A DNA stretch of 20,340 nucleotides, from positions 1 to 20,340 of the IMG/VR virus record IMGVR_UViG_3300008119_000058; one strand, given 5' to 3'. The stretch comes from a virus. The notes beneath the pieces are model-generated. The model saw only the letters and a list, made by a program, of their open reading frames with translations. It did not search any database and had not been told where the DNA came from. A program made the position numbers and the translations under genes. Of this stretch, positions 1 to 6,943 are shown piece by piece (position 1 is the stretch's first letter; every line of letters starts with the position of its first letter).

Positions 1-3000
1 TCAAGCGGGTCAACGGGCTCTTCGGGAACTTCAGGCTCAAGTGGCTCGTCGGGTACATCGGGTGCCAACGGCTCAAGTGGCTCAAGCGGAACAGCAGGTT
101 CTTCAGGAAGTGCGGGTTCTACGGGTTCTTCAGGGTCTTCAGGCACAGCAGGGTCGTCAGGTACGGCAGGTTCTTCGGGTAGTGCGGGCTCAAGTGGCTC
201 TACAGGCTCAAGCGGTACTGCGGGCTCAAGCGGCTCTTCAGGCACATCGGGTGCAAATGGCTCAAGTGGTTCTGCAGGTTCAAGTGGTACTTCAGGAACA
301 GCAGGTTCAAGTGGTACTTCAGGAACGCGAGGTTCGTCAGGGTCATCAGGCTCTACAGGTTCAAGTGGGTCTACGGGTACGTCAGGCTCAAGCGGTTCAA
401 GTGGCACATCGGGCTCGAGCGGGTCTTCAGGCACATCAGGAGCGAATGGTTCAAGCGGCTCTTCAGGAACAAGTGGTTCTTCAGGAAGCACGGGTTCAAG
501 TGGGTCTACGGGTTCATCAGGAACAGCAGGTTCTTCAGGAAGTGCGGGTTCTACAGGGTCTTCAGGCTCTTCAGGAACAGCAGGTTCATCAGGTACATCG
601 GCATCAAGTGGTAGTTCAGGAAGTGCAGGCACATCAGGCGCAAATGGCTCGAGCGGCTCAAGCGGAACGAGCGGTTCTTCAGGAAGCGCGGGTTCTACAG
701 GGTCTTCAGGCTCTTCAGGAACAGCAGGTTCATCAGGCACATCGGGTTCTGCGGGTAGTGCAGGCTCAAGCGGCTCTACGGGCTCAAGCGGTACATCAGG
801 CTCAAGCGGGTCTTCGGGTACATCAGGTGCAAATGGCTCAAGCGGTTCAAGTGGAACAAGCGGGTCTGCAGGTTCAAGTGGTTCTACGGGCTCATCGGGT
901 TCGTCAGGAACTGCAGGTTCAAGCGGTACTGCAGGTTCTTCAGGTTCTACAGGCTCAAGCGGGTCTACGGGCTCAAGCGGAACTGCGGGTTCAAGCGGGT
1001 CTTCAGGCACATCGGGTGCAAATGGCTCAAGCGGTTCAAGTGGAACAAGTGGTTCTGCGGGGTCTTCGGGAACTTCGGGAACAGCGGGGTCAAGCGGTAC
1101 TTCAGGAACTCGGGGTTCATCGGGTTCATCGGGTTCGACAGGCTCAAGTGGTTCAACGGGTACATCAGGCTCAAGCGGTTCGAGCGGAAGCGCGGGTACG
1201 TCAGGTGCAAACGGTTCGAGCGGAACAAGCGGTTCTTCAGGAAGTGCGGGTTCTACAGGCTCTTCAGGCTCTTCAGGAACAAGTGGTTCAAGCGGAACAA
1301 GCGGAAGTGCAGGTTCAAGCGGTTCTACAGGCTCAAGTGGGTCTACGGGTACTTCGGGCTCAAGTGGCTCAAGCGGAAGTGCAGGCACATCAGGTGCAAA
1401 CGGTTCTTCAGGAACGGCAGGTTCTTCAGGAAGCGCAGGTTCAAGTGGGTCTACGGGTTCTTCAGGAACTGCAGGTTCTTCAGGTAGTGCAGGTTCTACG
1501 GGTTCTTCGGGTTCTTCAGGAACTGCGGGTTCGAGTGGAACTTCGGGCTCATCAGGAAGCGCAGGTTCAAGCGGAAGCGCGGGTACATCGGGTGCAAATG
1601 GTTCAAGCGGAACTTCGGGCTCATCAGGAAGTGCAGGTTCTACGGGCTCATCAGGTTCGTCAGGAACTGCAGGCTCAAGTGGAACATCAGGAACGAGGGG
1701 TTCTTCAGGCTCAAGCGGTTCTACGGGTTCCTCAGGCTCCACAGGAACCTCAGGCTCAAGCGGAAGCGCAGGCACATCAGGTGCAAACGGTTCTTCAGGA
1801 ACGTCAGGTTCTTCAGGAAGCGCAGGTTCAAGTGGGTCGACAGGGTCAAGTGGAACATCAGGTTCTTCAGGAAGTGCGGGTTCTACAGGCTCATCAGGTT
1901 CTTCGGGAACAGCGGGTTCATCAGGAACATCGGCATCAAGTGGAAGTTCAGGAAGCGCAGGTACTTCAGGGGCAAACGGTTCTTCGGGTACTTCGGGCTC
2001 ATCAGGAAGCGCAGGTTCTACGGGCTCATCAGGCTCAAGCGGAACAGCGGGCTCATCAGGAAGCGCAGGTTCGAGTGGCTCTACAGGGTCAAGCGGAACA
2101 GCGGGCTCATCAGGAAGTGCAGGTTCTACGGGTTCAAGCGGTTCTACGGGTACATCGGGCTCAAGCGGTTCGAGTGGAAACACGGGGGCAGCGGGGTCAA
2201 GCGGAACGAGTGGGTCTTCAGGTAGCGCAGGTTCAACGGGTTCGAGCGGGTCTTCAGGAACTGCGGGTTCTTCAGGAACATCGGGCACAAGAGGTTCATC
2301 AGGTTCAAGTGGGTCTACAGGTTCGAGTGGTTCTACGGGTACATCAGGCTCAAGCGGTTCGAGTGGAAACACAGGAGCAGCGGGGTCAAGCGGAACGAGC
2401 GGGTCTTCAGGAAGTGCAGGTTCGACAGGTTCAAGTGGTTCTACAGGTACATCGGGCTCAAGCGGTTCGAGTGGAAACACGGGCGCAGCGGGTTCAAGTG
2501 GAACGAGCGGGTCTTCAGGCAGCGCAGGTTCGACAGGTTCAAGTGGTTCTACGGGTACATCGGGCTCAAGCGGTTCGAGTGGAAACACAGGTGCTGCGGG
2601 TTCAAGTGGAACGAGCGGTTCGAGTGGAAACACAGGTGCGGCAGGTTCTTCGGGAACTTCAGGCTCAAGCGGCTCAAGTGGTAACACAGGTGCGGCAGGT
2701 TCAAGCGGAACGAGCGGTTCGAGTGGAAACACAGGAGCGGCAGGTTCTTCGGGAACTTCAGGCTCAAGCGGCTCAAGTGGTAACACAGGTGCGGCAGGTT
2801 CAAGCGGAACGAGCGGTTCGAGTGGAAACACGGGTGCGGCAGGTTCATCAGGGACTTCAGGTGCAAACGGTGCTGCGGGCTCAAGCGGAACAAGCGGTTC
2901 ATCAGGAACTTCAGGCGCAAACGGAGCGGCAGGTTCTTCAGGAACTTCAGGTTCGAGCGGAAACACAGGTGCTGCAGGTTCATCAGGTACGAGCGGTACG

Positions 3001-3738
3001 AGCGTATCGGTAAGCGGTACTACAAACAGAATCGTTAAGTTCACTGCGGGCGCAAATGGAGCGGCAGGTTCCTCGGGAACTTCGGGTACACGTGGTTCAA
3101 GTGGAACATCGGGTGCAAATGGAGCAAATGGTTCATCAGGTACGTCAGGCGCGAATGGAGCAAACGGTTCATCAGGTACATCAGGCGCGAATGGGGCGGC
3201 AGGTGCTGCAGGTTCATCAGGTACGAGCGGTACGAGCGTAGCGGTGAGCGGTACGACAAACAGAATCGTTAAATTCACTGCATCGACCACGATAGGAAAC
3301 GCAAACGCGTCCGACGATGGAACGACATTCGAAGTATTGAATACGGTTGGATTTAAGGCAGCCAAATCGTTAGCGGTAGGTGCTTTGTCACCATCCGCAA
3401 CCACAGGACGAATTGATGCTTCAAACGACATCGTAGCGTTCTCTACATCAGACAAACGATTCAAAGAAAACGTGAAGCGAATTGAAAACGCTCTCGAGAA
3501 AATCAAGACAATCGGTGGATACTCATTCGATTGGCGCGAGGAAGGCTTCGAGGCTCACGGATTCAAAGGAAGTGATGTCGGAGTAATCGCGCAGGAAATC
3601 GAATCAGTGTTGCCCGAAATCGTGAAGGTGAAAGCCAACGGATTCAAGGGTGTACGTTACGAAAAAATTATCGCCTTGGTGATTGAAGCAATCAAGGAGT
3701 TGGATGACAAAGTTGAACAATTAAAGAAGCAACAGTAA
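1..3738 (+). CDS. Collagen-like tail fibre protein with C-terminal S74 intramolecular chaperone (5' partial)
   Basis: Frame 1 is open from the left edge to the TAA at 3736-3738, so the N-terminus is missing. Codons up to about 2990 encode roughly 330 Gly-X-Y triplets in which X and Y are almost only Ser, Thr, Ala and Asn, with rare Arg (GTR triplets at 322, 1105, 1690, 2284, 3085) and no Pro. A globular part follows from about 3226 (VSGTTNRIVKFTA, then GNANASDDGTTFEV), a module typical of fibre heads. The last 96 residues (from 3448) match the peptidase S74/endosialidase chaperone family: SDKRFKENVKRI start, DVGVIAQEIESVLPEIV core, VRYEKIIALVIEAIKEL end. Known members trimerise fibres and cleave themselves before the conserved Ser. 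I infer a long trimeric receptor-binding fibre. GTG at 3244 is an internal codon, not the start. The gene is far more G+C-rich than its neighbours. Confidence 0.93.
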   Translation, partial: SSGSTGSSGTSGSSGSSGTSGANGSSGSSGTAGSSGSAGSTGSSGSSGTAGSSGTAGSSGSAGSSGSTGSSGTAGSSGSSGTSGANGSSGSAGSSGTSGTAGSSGTSGTRGSSGSSGSTGSSGSTGTSGSSGSSGTSGSSGSSGTSGANGSSGSSGTSGSSGSTGSSGSTGSSGTAGSSGSAGSTGSSGSSGTAGSSGTSASSGSSGSAGTSGANGSSGSSGTSGSSGSAGSTGSSGSSGTAGSSGTSGSAGSAGSSGSTGSSGTSGSSGSSGTSGANGSSGSSGTSGSAGSSGSTGSSGSSGTAGSSGTAGSSGSTGSSGSTGSSGTAGSSGSSGTSGANGSSGSSGTSGSAGSSGTSGTAGSSGTSGTRGSSGSSGSTGSSGSTGTSGSSGSSGSAGTSGANGSSGTSGSSGSAGSTGSSGSSGTSGSSGTSGSAGSSGSTGSSGSTGTSGSSGSSGSAGTSGANGSSGTAGSSGSAGSSGSTGSSGTAGSSGSAGSTGSSGSSGTAGSSGTSGSSGSAGSSGSAGTSGANGSSGTSGSSGSAGSTGSSGSSGTAGSSGTSGTRGSSGSSGSTGSSGSTGTSGSSGSAGTSGANGSSGTSGSSGSAGSSGSTGSSGTSGSSGSAGSTGSSGSSGTAGSSGTSASSGSSGSAGTSGANGSSGTSGSSGSAGSTGSSGSSGTAGSSGSAGSSGSTGSSGTAGSSGSAGSTGSSGSTGTSGSSGSSGNTGAAGSSGTSGSSGSAGSTGSSGSSGTAGSSGTSGTRGSSGSSGSTGSSGSTGTSGSSGSSGNTGAAGSSGTSGSSGSAGSTGSSGSTGTSGSSGSSGNTGAAGSSGTSGSSGSAGSTGSSGSTGTSGSSGSSGNTGAAGSSGTSGSSGNTGAAGSSGTSGSSGSSGNTGAAGSSGTSGSSGNTGAAGSSGTSGSSGSSGNTGAAGSSGTSGSSGNTGAAGSSGTSGANGAAGSSGTSGSSGTSGANGAAGSSGTSGSSGNTGAAGSSGTSGTSVSVSGTTNRIVKFTAGANGAAGSSGTSGTRGSSGTSGANGANGSSGTSGANGANGSSGTSGANGAAGAAGSSGTSGTSVAVSGTTNRIVKFTASTTIGNANASDDGTTFEVLNTVGFKAAKSLAVGALSPSATTGRIDASNDIVAFSTSDKRFKENVKRIENALEKIKTIGGYSFDWREEGFEAHGFKGSDVGVIAQEIESVLPEIVKVKANGFKGVRYEKIIALVIEAIKELDDKVEQLKKQQ
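61..2157 (+). repeat. 63-residue higher-order repeat of the Gly-X-Y shaft
   Basis: The Gly-Ala-Asn triplet marks a super-repeat. Its Gly codons start at 61, 250, 439, 637, 826, 1015, 1204, 1393, 1591, 1780 and 1969. The spacing is 189 bp (21 triplets) in eight intervals and 198 bp (22 triplets) in two. Around each landmark the pattern is similar (GTSGANGSSG, then GTSGSSGSAG). Synonymous codons differ between units, so protein periodicity is better kept than DNA identity. The right boundary is approximate. Confidence 0.85.
2176..2868 (+). repeat. Gly-Asn-Thr-type repeat zone with a recent 99-bp tandem duplication
   Basis: The shaft here is marked by Gly-Asn-Thr-Gly-Ala-Ala. Gly codons start at 2176, 2365, 2473, 2581, 2626, 2680, 2725, 2779 and 2824. 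The spacing shrinks from 189 to 108 bp, then alternates 45 and 54 bp. The last steps form a 99-bp unit (2626-2724 and 2725-2823); by eye the two copies differ at one base. This fits growth by unequal crossing-over or slippage near the 3' end of the shaft. Confidence 0.85.
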
Positions 3739-4415
3739 TGGCAGTACCAACATCAAATATAAGTATGAGCGCAATTTACGGGGAGGCCAACGTAGGTGGC
3801 CCCCCGAGCGACTTGGCGGTTAGTGACTTATTCAAATTGTCATATTTTGAAAGTAACGCTTTCGGTGGTCCCTTGGCATATAATGCTTGGGGTATTTATG
3901 GAAATGCGAGTGGCGCAGACAGAATTTATGGACTTTCGGCAAGTAACACCAATAATAACTTTAATCAATTTGCGAGCAAAGTTTACTATATGGATAATTC
4001 AACGTATGCTAACTATGTAGATGTAGTCAACAATTTAGTAGCACCCCCCCCTCCTGACCCACCTGATTTGAACGATATAACTGTTTTTTGTAGATTATAT
4101 GATTCTACAGGTGTTTATCAATATAGTTTGTTTCAGTCCTTAATAGCCGCAGGTGGTAGTGCAAGTCAAATATTTAGTAACACGACTGAACCTATTTTGG
4201 CAGTAGCATATTGGGAAGTTCAGTTTCAGCCATCGAGTCCTATGTTTGCAGGTACAACGTGTAATATAGATATAAATAATACAGGCAAAGTCAGTGGTGG
4301 AACTATCAATGCAATGGGAATTACAACCTTTTCATTTAGTACATACGGTAGTGAATTAGTAGCATCAAATTCATCAGGGTACATTGGCACTTACTTTGAT
4401 ATTTCAATAGGTTAA
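3738..4415 (+). CDS. Putative tail-associated structural protein
   Basis: This 225-residue protein starts one base into the fibre stop codon (TAATG), so it is translationally coupled to the fibre. It opens with MAVPTSNISMSAIYGEANVG, a style of N-terminus common in small tail proteins of Bacteroidetes and marine phages, and is rich in Gly, Ser, Asn and aromatic residues, as in beta-rich virion proteins. A Pro-rich hinge (PPPPDPPD, about residues 103-110) separates two halves. The hinge lies on a run of eight C residues (4044-4051), and a C6 run lies at 3800-3805. I see no signal peptide, membrane segment or catalytic motif. The virion role is inferred from position and composition. Confidence 0.75.
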   Translation: MAVPTSNISMSAIYGEANVGGPPSDLAVSDLFKLSYFESNAFGGPLAYNAWGIYGNASGADRIYGLSASNTNNNFNQFASKVYYMDNSTYANYVDVVNNLVAPPPPDPPDLNDITVFCRLYDSTGVYQYSLFQSLIAAGGSASQIFSNTTEPILAVAYWEVQFQPSSPMFAGTTCNIDINNTGKVSGGTINAMGITTFSFSTYGSELVASNSSGYIGTYFDISIG

Positions 4416-4444
4416 GTAAATTTGAAGTGAATAAAAATGTAACT

Positions 4445-4702
4445 ATGGAAAAAATATTATTATCAGAAGAAGAATTAAATGAATCACGAATCATTTCTCA
4501 AATTCAAAATGACTTGAATTCTCAAATCGCGACTTTCACAAGACAAATTGAATCGTTAAAATCCAAGCGTAAATATGCAATCCAAGAATTCACAGAATTA
4601 GAGGAAAAAAACAAAGTCTTTTATGAGCATATTACTAAGAAATACGGTGTTGGAAGCATTGATTTGGACACGGGTGAGTTTACCCTAATAAATATCAAAT
4701 GA
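4445..4702 (+). CDS. Small coiled-coil phage protein of unknown function
   Basis: The 85-residue product is highly charged. Its middle (about residues 10-55) has heptad-like spacing expected of a coiled coil, and it ends in KYGVGSIDLDTGEFTLI; a similar Gly-Ser-hydrophobic-Asp-x-x-Thr-Gly-Glu-Phe ending occurs in small proteins near phage tail and lysis genes. I chose ATG 4445. An in-frame GTG at 4427 would add six residues but has no better ribosome-binding site. Its stop overlaps the next start as ATGA. Function is unknown; a virion-assembly or scaffold role is a guess from location. Confidence 0.7.
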   Translation: MEKILLSEEELNESRIISQIQNDLNSQIATFTRQIESLKSKRKYAIQEFTELEEKNKVFYEHITKKYGVGSIDLDTGEFTLINIK

Positions 4703-5172
4703 TAGTTGTTTTTTATGGGAAAAGAAACTCAGGCAAGACAACTCTTTGCCGTGAGTTTTATGGTTGGGTAAAACAGAATTTGCCTCTCAGATGTCATTAC
4801 TTAGATGCAGACAAACTTCGGTTTGTTTATGGTCTAAAAGGATTCTCTGAGCAAACAGAAAGAGCATTGGTACAAAAAGCGATGGAAATATCGCGTTATG
4901 AGGAAAGTTTAAATGACGTTGTTTTGATTAGTATTTCTTTTGCATATAAGGACCAAAGAGAAGTTTTTGAAGAAAACAGGGGAATTTTATGGATACCTTT
5001 GACACACGATGAGTCTCAAAGGCCCACGAATAAAAAAGAATTTGAAAACGCTCAGTTCGAAAAATTGGAAAATGAAATTGACACATCGCAAAATGATGTG
5101 AAATCGGCATTAAATACAGTAATCCAACGCTACAAAGATTTTTGTGTAACTTCGCAATACAAGGGGAAATGA
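4699..5172 (+). CDS. P-loop kinase resembling adenylylsulfate (APS) kinase
   Basis: This 157-residue protein has a Walker A loop at residues 7-14 (GKRNSGKT) and then a CysC-like order of elements: YLDADKLR at 34-41, GLKGFSEQTER at 45-55, and VVLISISFAYKDQREVFEE at about 74-92, which corresponds to the APS kinase strand carrying the S-x-Y-x-x-x-R segment. True CysC phosphorylates adenylylsulfate to PAPS. Here the loop is GKRNSGKT rather than the usual GLSGSGKS, so the substrate may be another nucleotide or sugar nucleotide. The start overlaps the upstream stop (ATGA), and the gene sits in a structural operon with no other sulfur-metabolism gene. The fold call is good; the substrate is unknown. 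Confidence 0.72.
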   Translation: MIVVFYGKRNSGKTTLCREFYGWVKQNLPLRCHYLDADKLRFVYGLKGFSEQTERALVQKAMEISRYEESLNDVVLISISFAYKDQREVFEENRGILWIPLTHDESQRPTNKKEFENAQFEKLENEIDTSQNDVKSALNTVIQRYKDFCVTSQYKGK

Positions 5173-5390
5173 CAACTCAACAGCAACAAAGCGCAATGAT
5201 TGAAAAATGGGTAAATCGCATACTTCTTGGAATATGCGCATTTTTCTGTGCTCAATTATTTGCGGATATGAAAACTCAACGTCACGACATAGAAGAAGTG
5301 AAATTGAGTAACGCGAGAATTGAAACGGAAATAAAGTACATCAGAGAAATGGTGGAGCCGTATCGAAATAATAAAGTAGTTAACAATTAA
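5169..5390 (+). CDS. Small one-TM protein with C-terminal coiled coil, holin/XhlA-like
   Basis: The start is ATG 5169, overlapping the upstream stop (ATGA) with AAGGGG just before it. An in-frame TTG at 5142 is less likely. The 73-residue product has a Gln-rich N-terminus, one membrane segment (about residues 14-33) and a charged amphipathic tail (about 38-65) ending IKYIREMVEPYRNN. This layout resembles XhlA-type membrane-associated proteins of phage lysis and tail regions, with the order TM then coil. Two more small membrane proteins follow. Function is inferred only from topology. Confidence 0.65.
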   Translation: MTTQQQQSAMIEKWVNRILLGICAFFCAQLFADMKTQRHDIEEVKLSNARIETEIKYIREMVEPYRNNKVVNN

Positions 5391-5396
5391 AAAATT

Positions 5397-5699
5397 ATGC
5401 CAATACCTGTAGCAATAGCGGCAGCATTAATCACAACGGCAGGTAGTACGGCTGTAGGTGGTTTAGATGTTGTCTCAAAACGAAAACTCGAAAAAAACCT
5501 TGCTAAATTAAACGCTGCGGAGGCCGAGGCTCTTCAAAAGCAATTAGCAAAAGAAAAGGATGCTCAAACCAAATTGATTTTACTGCAGGATGCTGCGGAT
5601 AAAGCGCAAAAAAGAAGCACGACGAATATAATTATTGGCTCTGCAATCGGCTTAATTGGCTTGATTGCGGCAATTATTGCATTAAAAAACAAAAAGTAA
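5397..5699 (+). CDS. Two-TM small membrane protein
   Basis: The 100-residue product has a hydrophobic Ala-rich segment at residues 3-22, a long charged helical region rich in Ala, Lys, Glu and Gln (about 28-72), and a second strongly hydrophobic segment at 77-96 ending in KNKK. The hairpin-like topology with a helical spacer would fit a holin, a tape-measure accessory or a membrane scaffold. No family is recognised. It starts six bases after the upstream stop and its own TAA overlaps the next ATG (TAATG). Confidence 0.65.
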   Translation: MPIPVAIAAALITTAGSTAVGGLDVVSKRKLEKNLAKLNAAEAEALQKQLAKEKDAQTKLILLQDAADKAQKRSTTNIIIGSAIGLIGLIAAIIALKNKK

Positions 5700-6016
5700 T
5701 GGAGTTTTCAAAAGAAGTAAAAAACGCGGTCATCATTGCAGTTGCGACAATTACTTTATATGTGCTGTTGAAACCAAAGAAAAATAGTCTTAGCAAGCCT
5801 ATGAAGGCGACTAAAGACGAACTGAGTCAAAAGCAAAATGCTCGAACCATTTTGGATGCTTACTTAAATGCAGTTGATGCAAAAGAATCATCAACAGCAC
5901 TACAGAAATTGAACGCAATTTTTGCGGACGAATATTCAATGAAGGTGTATAAAACAAAGAGTGGCAGTTATGTAGCGCGAACCTTAGACGGTAAAGATGT
6001 ATTAGTAGCAAAATAA
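5699..6016 (+). CDS. One-TM anchored small protein, unknown function
   Basis: This 105-residue protein has an N-terminal membrane segment (residues 9-24) followed by KPKK, suggesting an inner-membrane anchor. The soluble part (about 35-105) looks like a small alpha/beta domain ending in KVYKTKSGSYVARTLDGKDVLVAK. It is coupled on both sides by TAATG overlaps, so it belongs to the operon starting at the fibre. No catalytic motif is visible and I do not recognise the family. Confidence 0.62.
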   Translation: MEFSKEVKNAVIIAVATITLYVLLKPKKNSLSKPMKATKDELSQKQNARTILDAYLNAVDAKESSTALQKLNAIFADEYSMKVYKTKSGSYVARTLDGKDVLVAK

Positions 6017-6465
6017 TGGCCACGTTCAATCCAATCATAACGACATATCCAAATGACGCAATCAGAGTTACAAGCGCGTCTGATATTAGTTATGAAACGG
6101 TGAACGCAAGTGTGGGTACGGGTTACTATTATGATTTCAAAAGTTTTTATCAATTTTCATCGGTCTTAGAGCAACTTCTTGAACCCATATACTTGCTGAA
6201 ATTTAGTAAACAGGGTGACAGGAATGTTTACTATATGAATAATACAATTGACCCATATCAGGGTACATCGGCATTGTCTATAGATACCGAATTTCTTGAT
6301 TACAGGTTTGATTCAAACAACGCTTTCATCCCAAGAATTCTTGGAAATACAACCTTGTTTTATCGCTTCGATATTCACGAATTAAGTAATGAAGATTTAT
6401 TGACAAGGGGAGAAAGTAATTTTGGAATGATAGATTTTTACGAAGATTACGAAATAGATTTCTGA
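6016..6465 (+). CDS. Hypothetical protein, possible virion component
   Basis: The 149-residue product is rich in Tyr, Phe, Asn and Ser, with no signal peptide, membrane segment or recognisable motif. The C-terminus is very acidic (MIDFYEDYEIDF). Its composition resembles beta-rich phage structural proteins. It starts inside the upstream stop (TAATG) and ends inside the next start (TGATG), so production is coupled to both neighbours. Function is unknown. Confidence 0.62.
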   Translation: MATFNPIITTYPNDAIRVTSASDISYETVNASVGTGYYYDFKSFYQFSSVLEQLLEPIYLLKFSKQGDRNVYYMNNTIDPYQGTSALSIDTEFLDYRFDSNNAFIPRILGNTTLFYRFDIHELSNEDLLTRGESNFGMIDFYEDYEIDF

Positions 6466-6827
6466 TGCCCGCCAAAAAAATGATATTAAATATTGAAAAC
6501 CATACGCCCTATCCCGCGTATATTTCTCTTTTAGGTGGTCTTCAGGACCCAAACCAATATAATATCAATGCTCAAACAGAATATTTGTATGATATCGGTA
6601 ACTACAATTGGGCGACATCAAGCATATGGACTTTACAATTCAAAAGGGTTGGAGCATCGACTTTCAGTGTACAACAGGGGCCTACAAACGGAAGTTCACA
6701 GGCATTTTTGATAAATTTAAATCTTTCAAGTTTAGGGTTGTTCAATACGCTTAGAGTGAGTTCAACCATATTTCTTCTGTACACTTTCAATGATTACTAC
6801 GAGTTTGGTACACTTACAATAAACTAA
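6465..6827 (+). CDS. Hypothetical protein ending the fibre operon
   Basis: This 120-residue protein begins MPAKKMILNIENHTPYPAYISLLGG and alternates hydrophobic and polar residues in a way that suggests a small beta sandwich. There is no signal peptide or membrane segment. Its start overlaps the upstream stop (TGATG), and its stop lies next to the hairpin terminator at 6828-6849, so it is the last gene of this plus-strand operon. A minor tail or decoration role is a guess from position; no family is recognised. Confidence 0.62.
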   Translation: MPAKKMILNIENHTPYPAYISLLGGLQDPNQYNINAQTEYLYDIGNYNWATSSIWTLQFKRVGASTFSVQQGPTNGSSQAFLINLNLSSLGLFNTLRVSSTIFLLYTFNDYYEFGTLTIN

Positions 6828-6849
6828 AAACCACCCCGAAAGGTGGTTT
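6828..6849. terminator. Bidirectional hairpin terminator between converging operons
   Basis: AAACCACC (6828-6835) pairs perfectly with GGTGGTTT (6842-6849) around a six-base CCGAAA loop. The A run before the stem becomes a U run when read on the minus strand, so it can stop transcripts from the recT side. It also directly follows the last plus-strand stop codon. Confidence 0.8.
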
Positions 6850-6943
6850 ACAGTCTGAAGGAACAGTCACTTCTCAATAGAATCTTTAAAATCGTCGAAT
6901 TCAAAATACTTTAATATTTTGCAACAACGACACGAATTTAGTG

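Noticed and set aside
61-2868. CRISPR-like regular repeats
   Set aside because: Repeats are in-frame coding Gly-X-Y units with no unique spacers, and the codon pattern shows protein-level selection.
2549-2983. Minus-strand open frames across the collagen-like repeats (also 965-1228)
   Set aside because: Low-complexity Leu/Asn/Arg/His translations of the same repeats, with no independent support.
41-3013. A 990-codon open frame in frame 2 over the fibre gene
   Set aside because: It is a shadow of the Gly-X-Y frame: repeated Gln, Val, Arg, Ala and Leu without any domain, arising because the repeat codons contain no stop in this frame. Frame 1 leads into the S74 domain.
3244-3738. A separate gene starting at GTG 3244
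   Set aside because: The frame is open upstream to the left edge and encodes the fibre shaft; the GTG is an internal Val codon.
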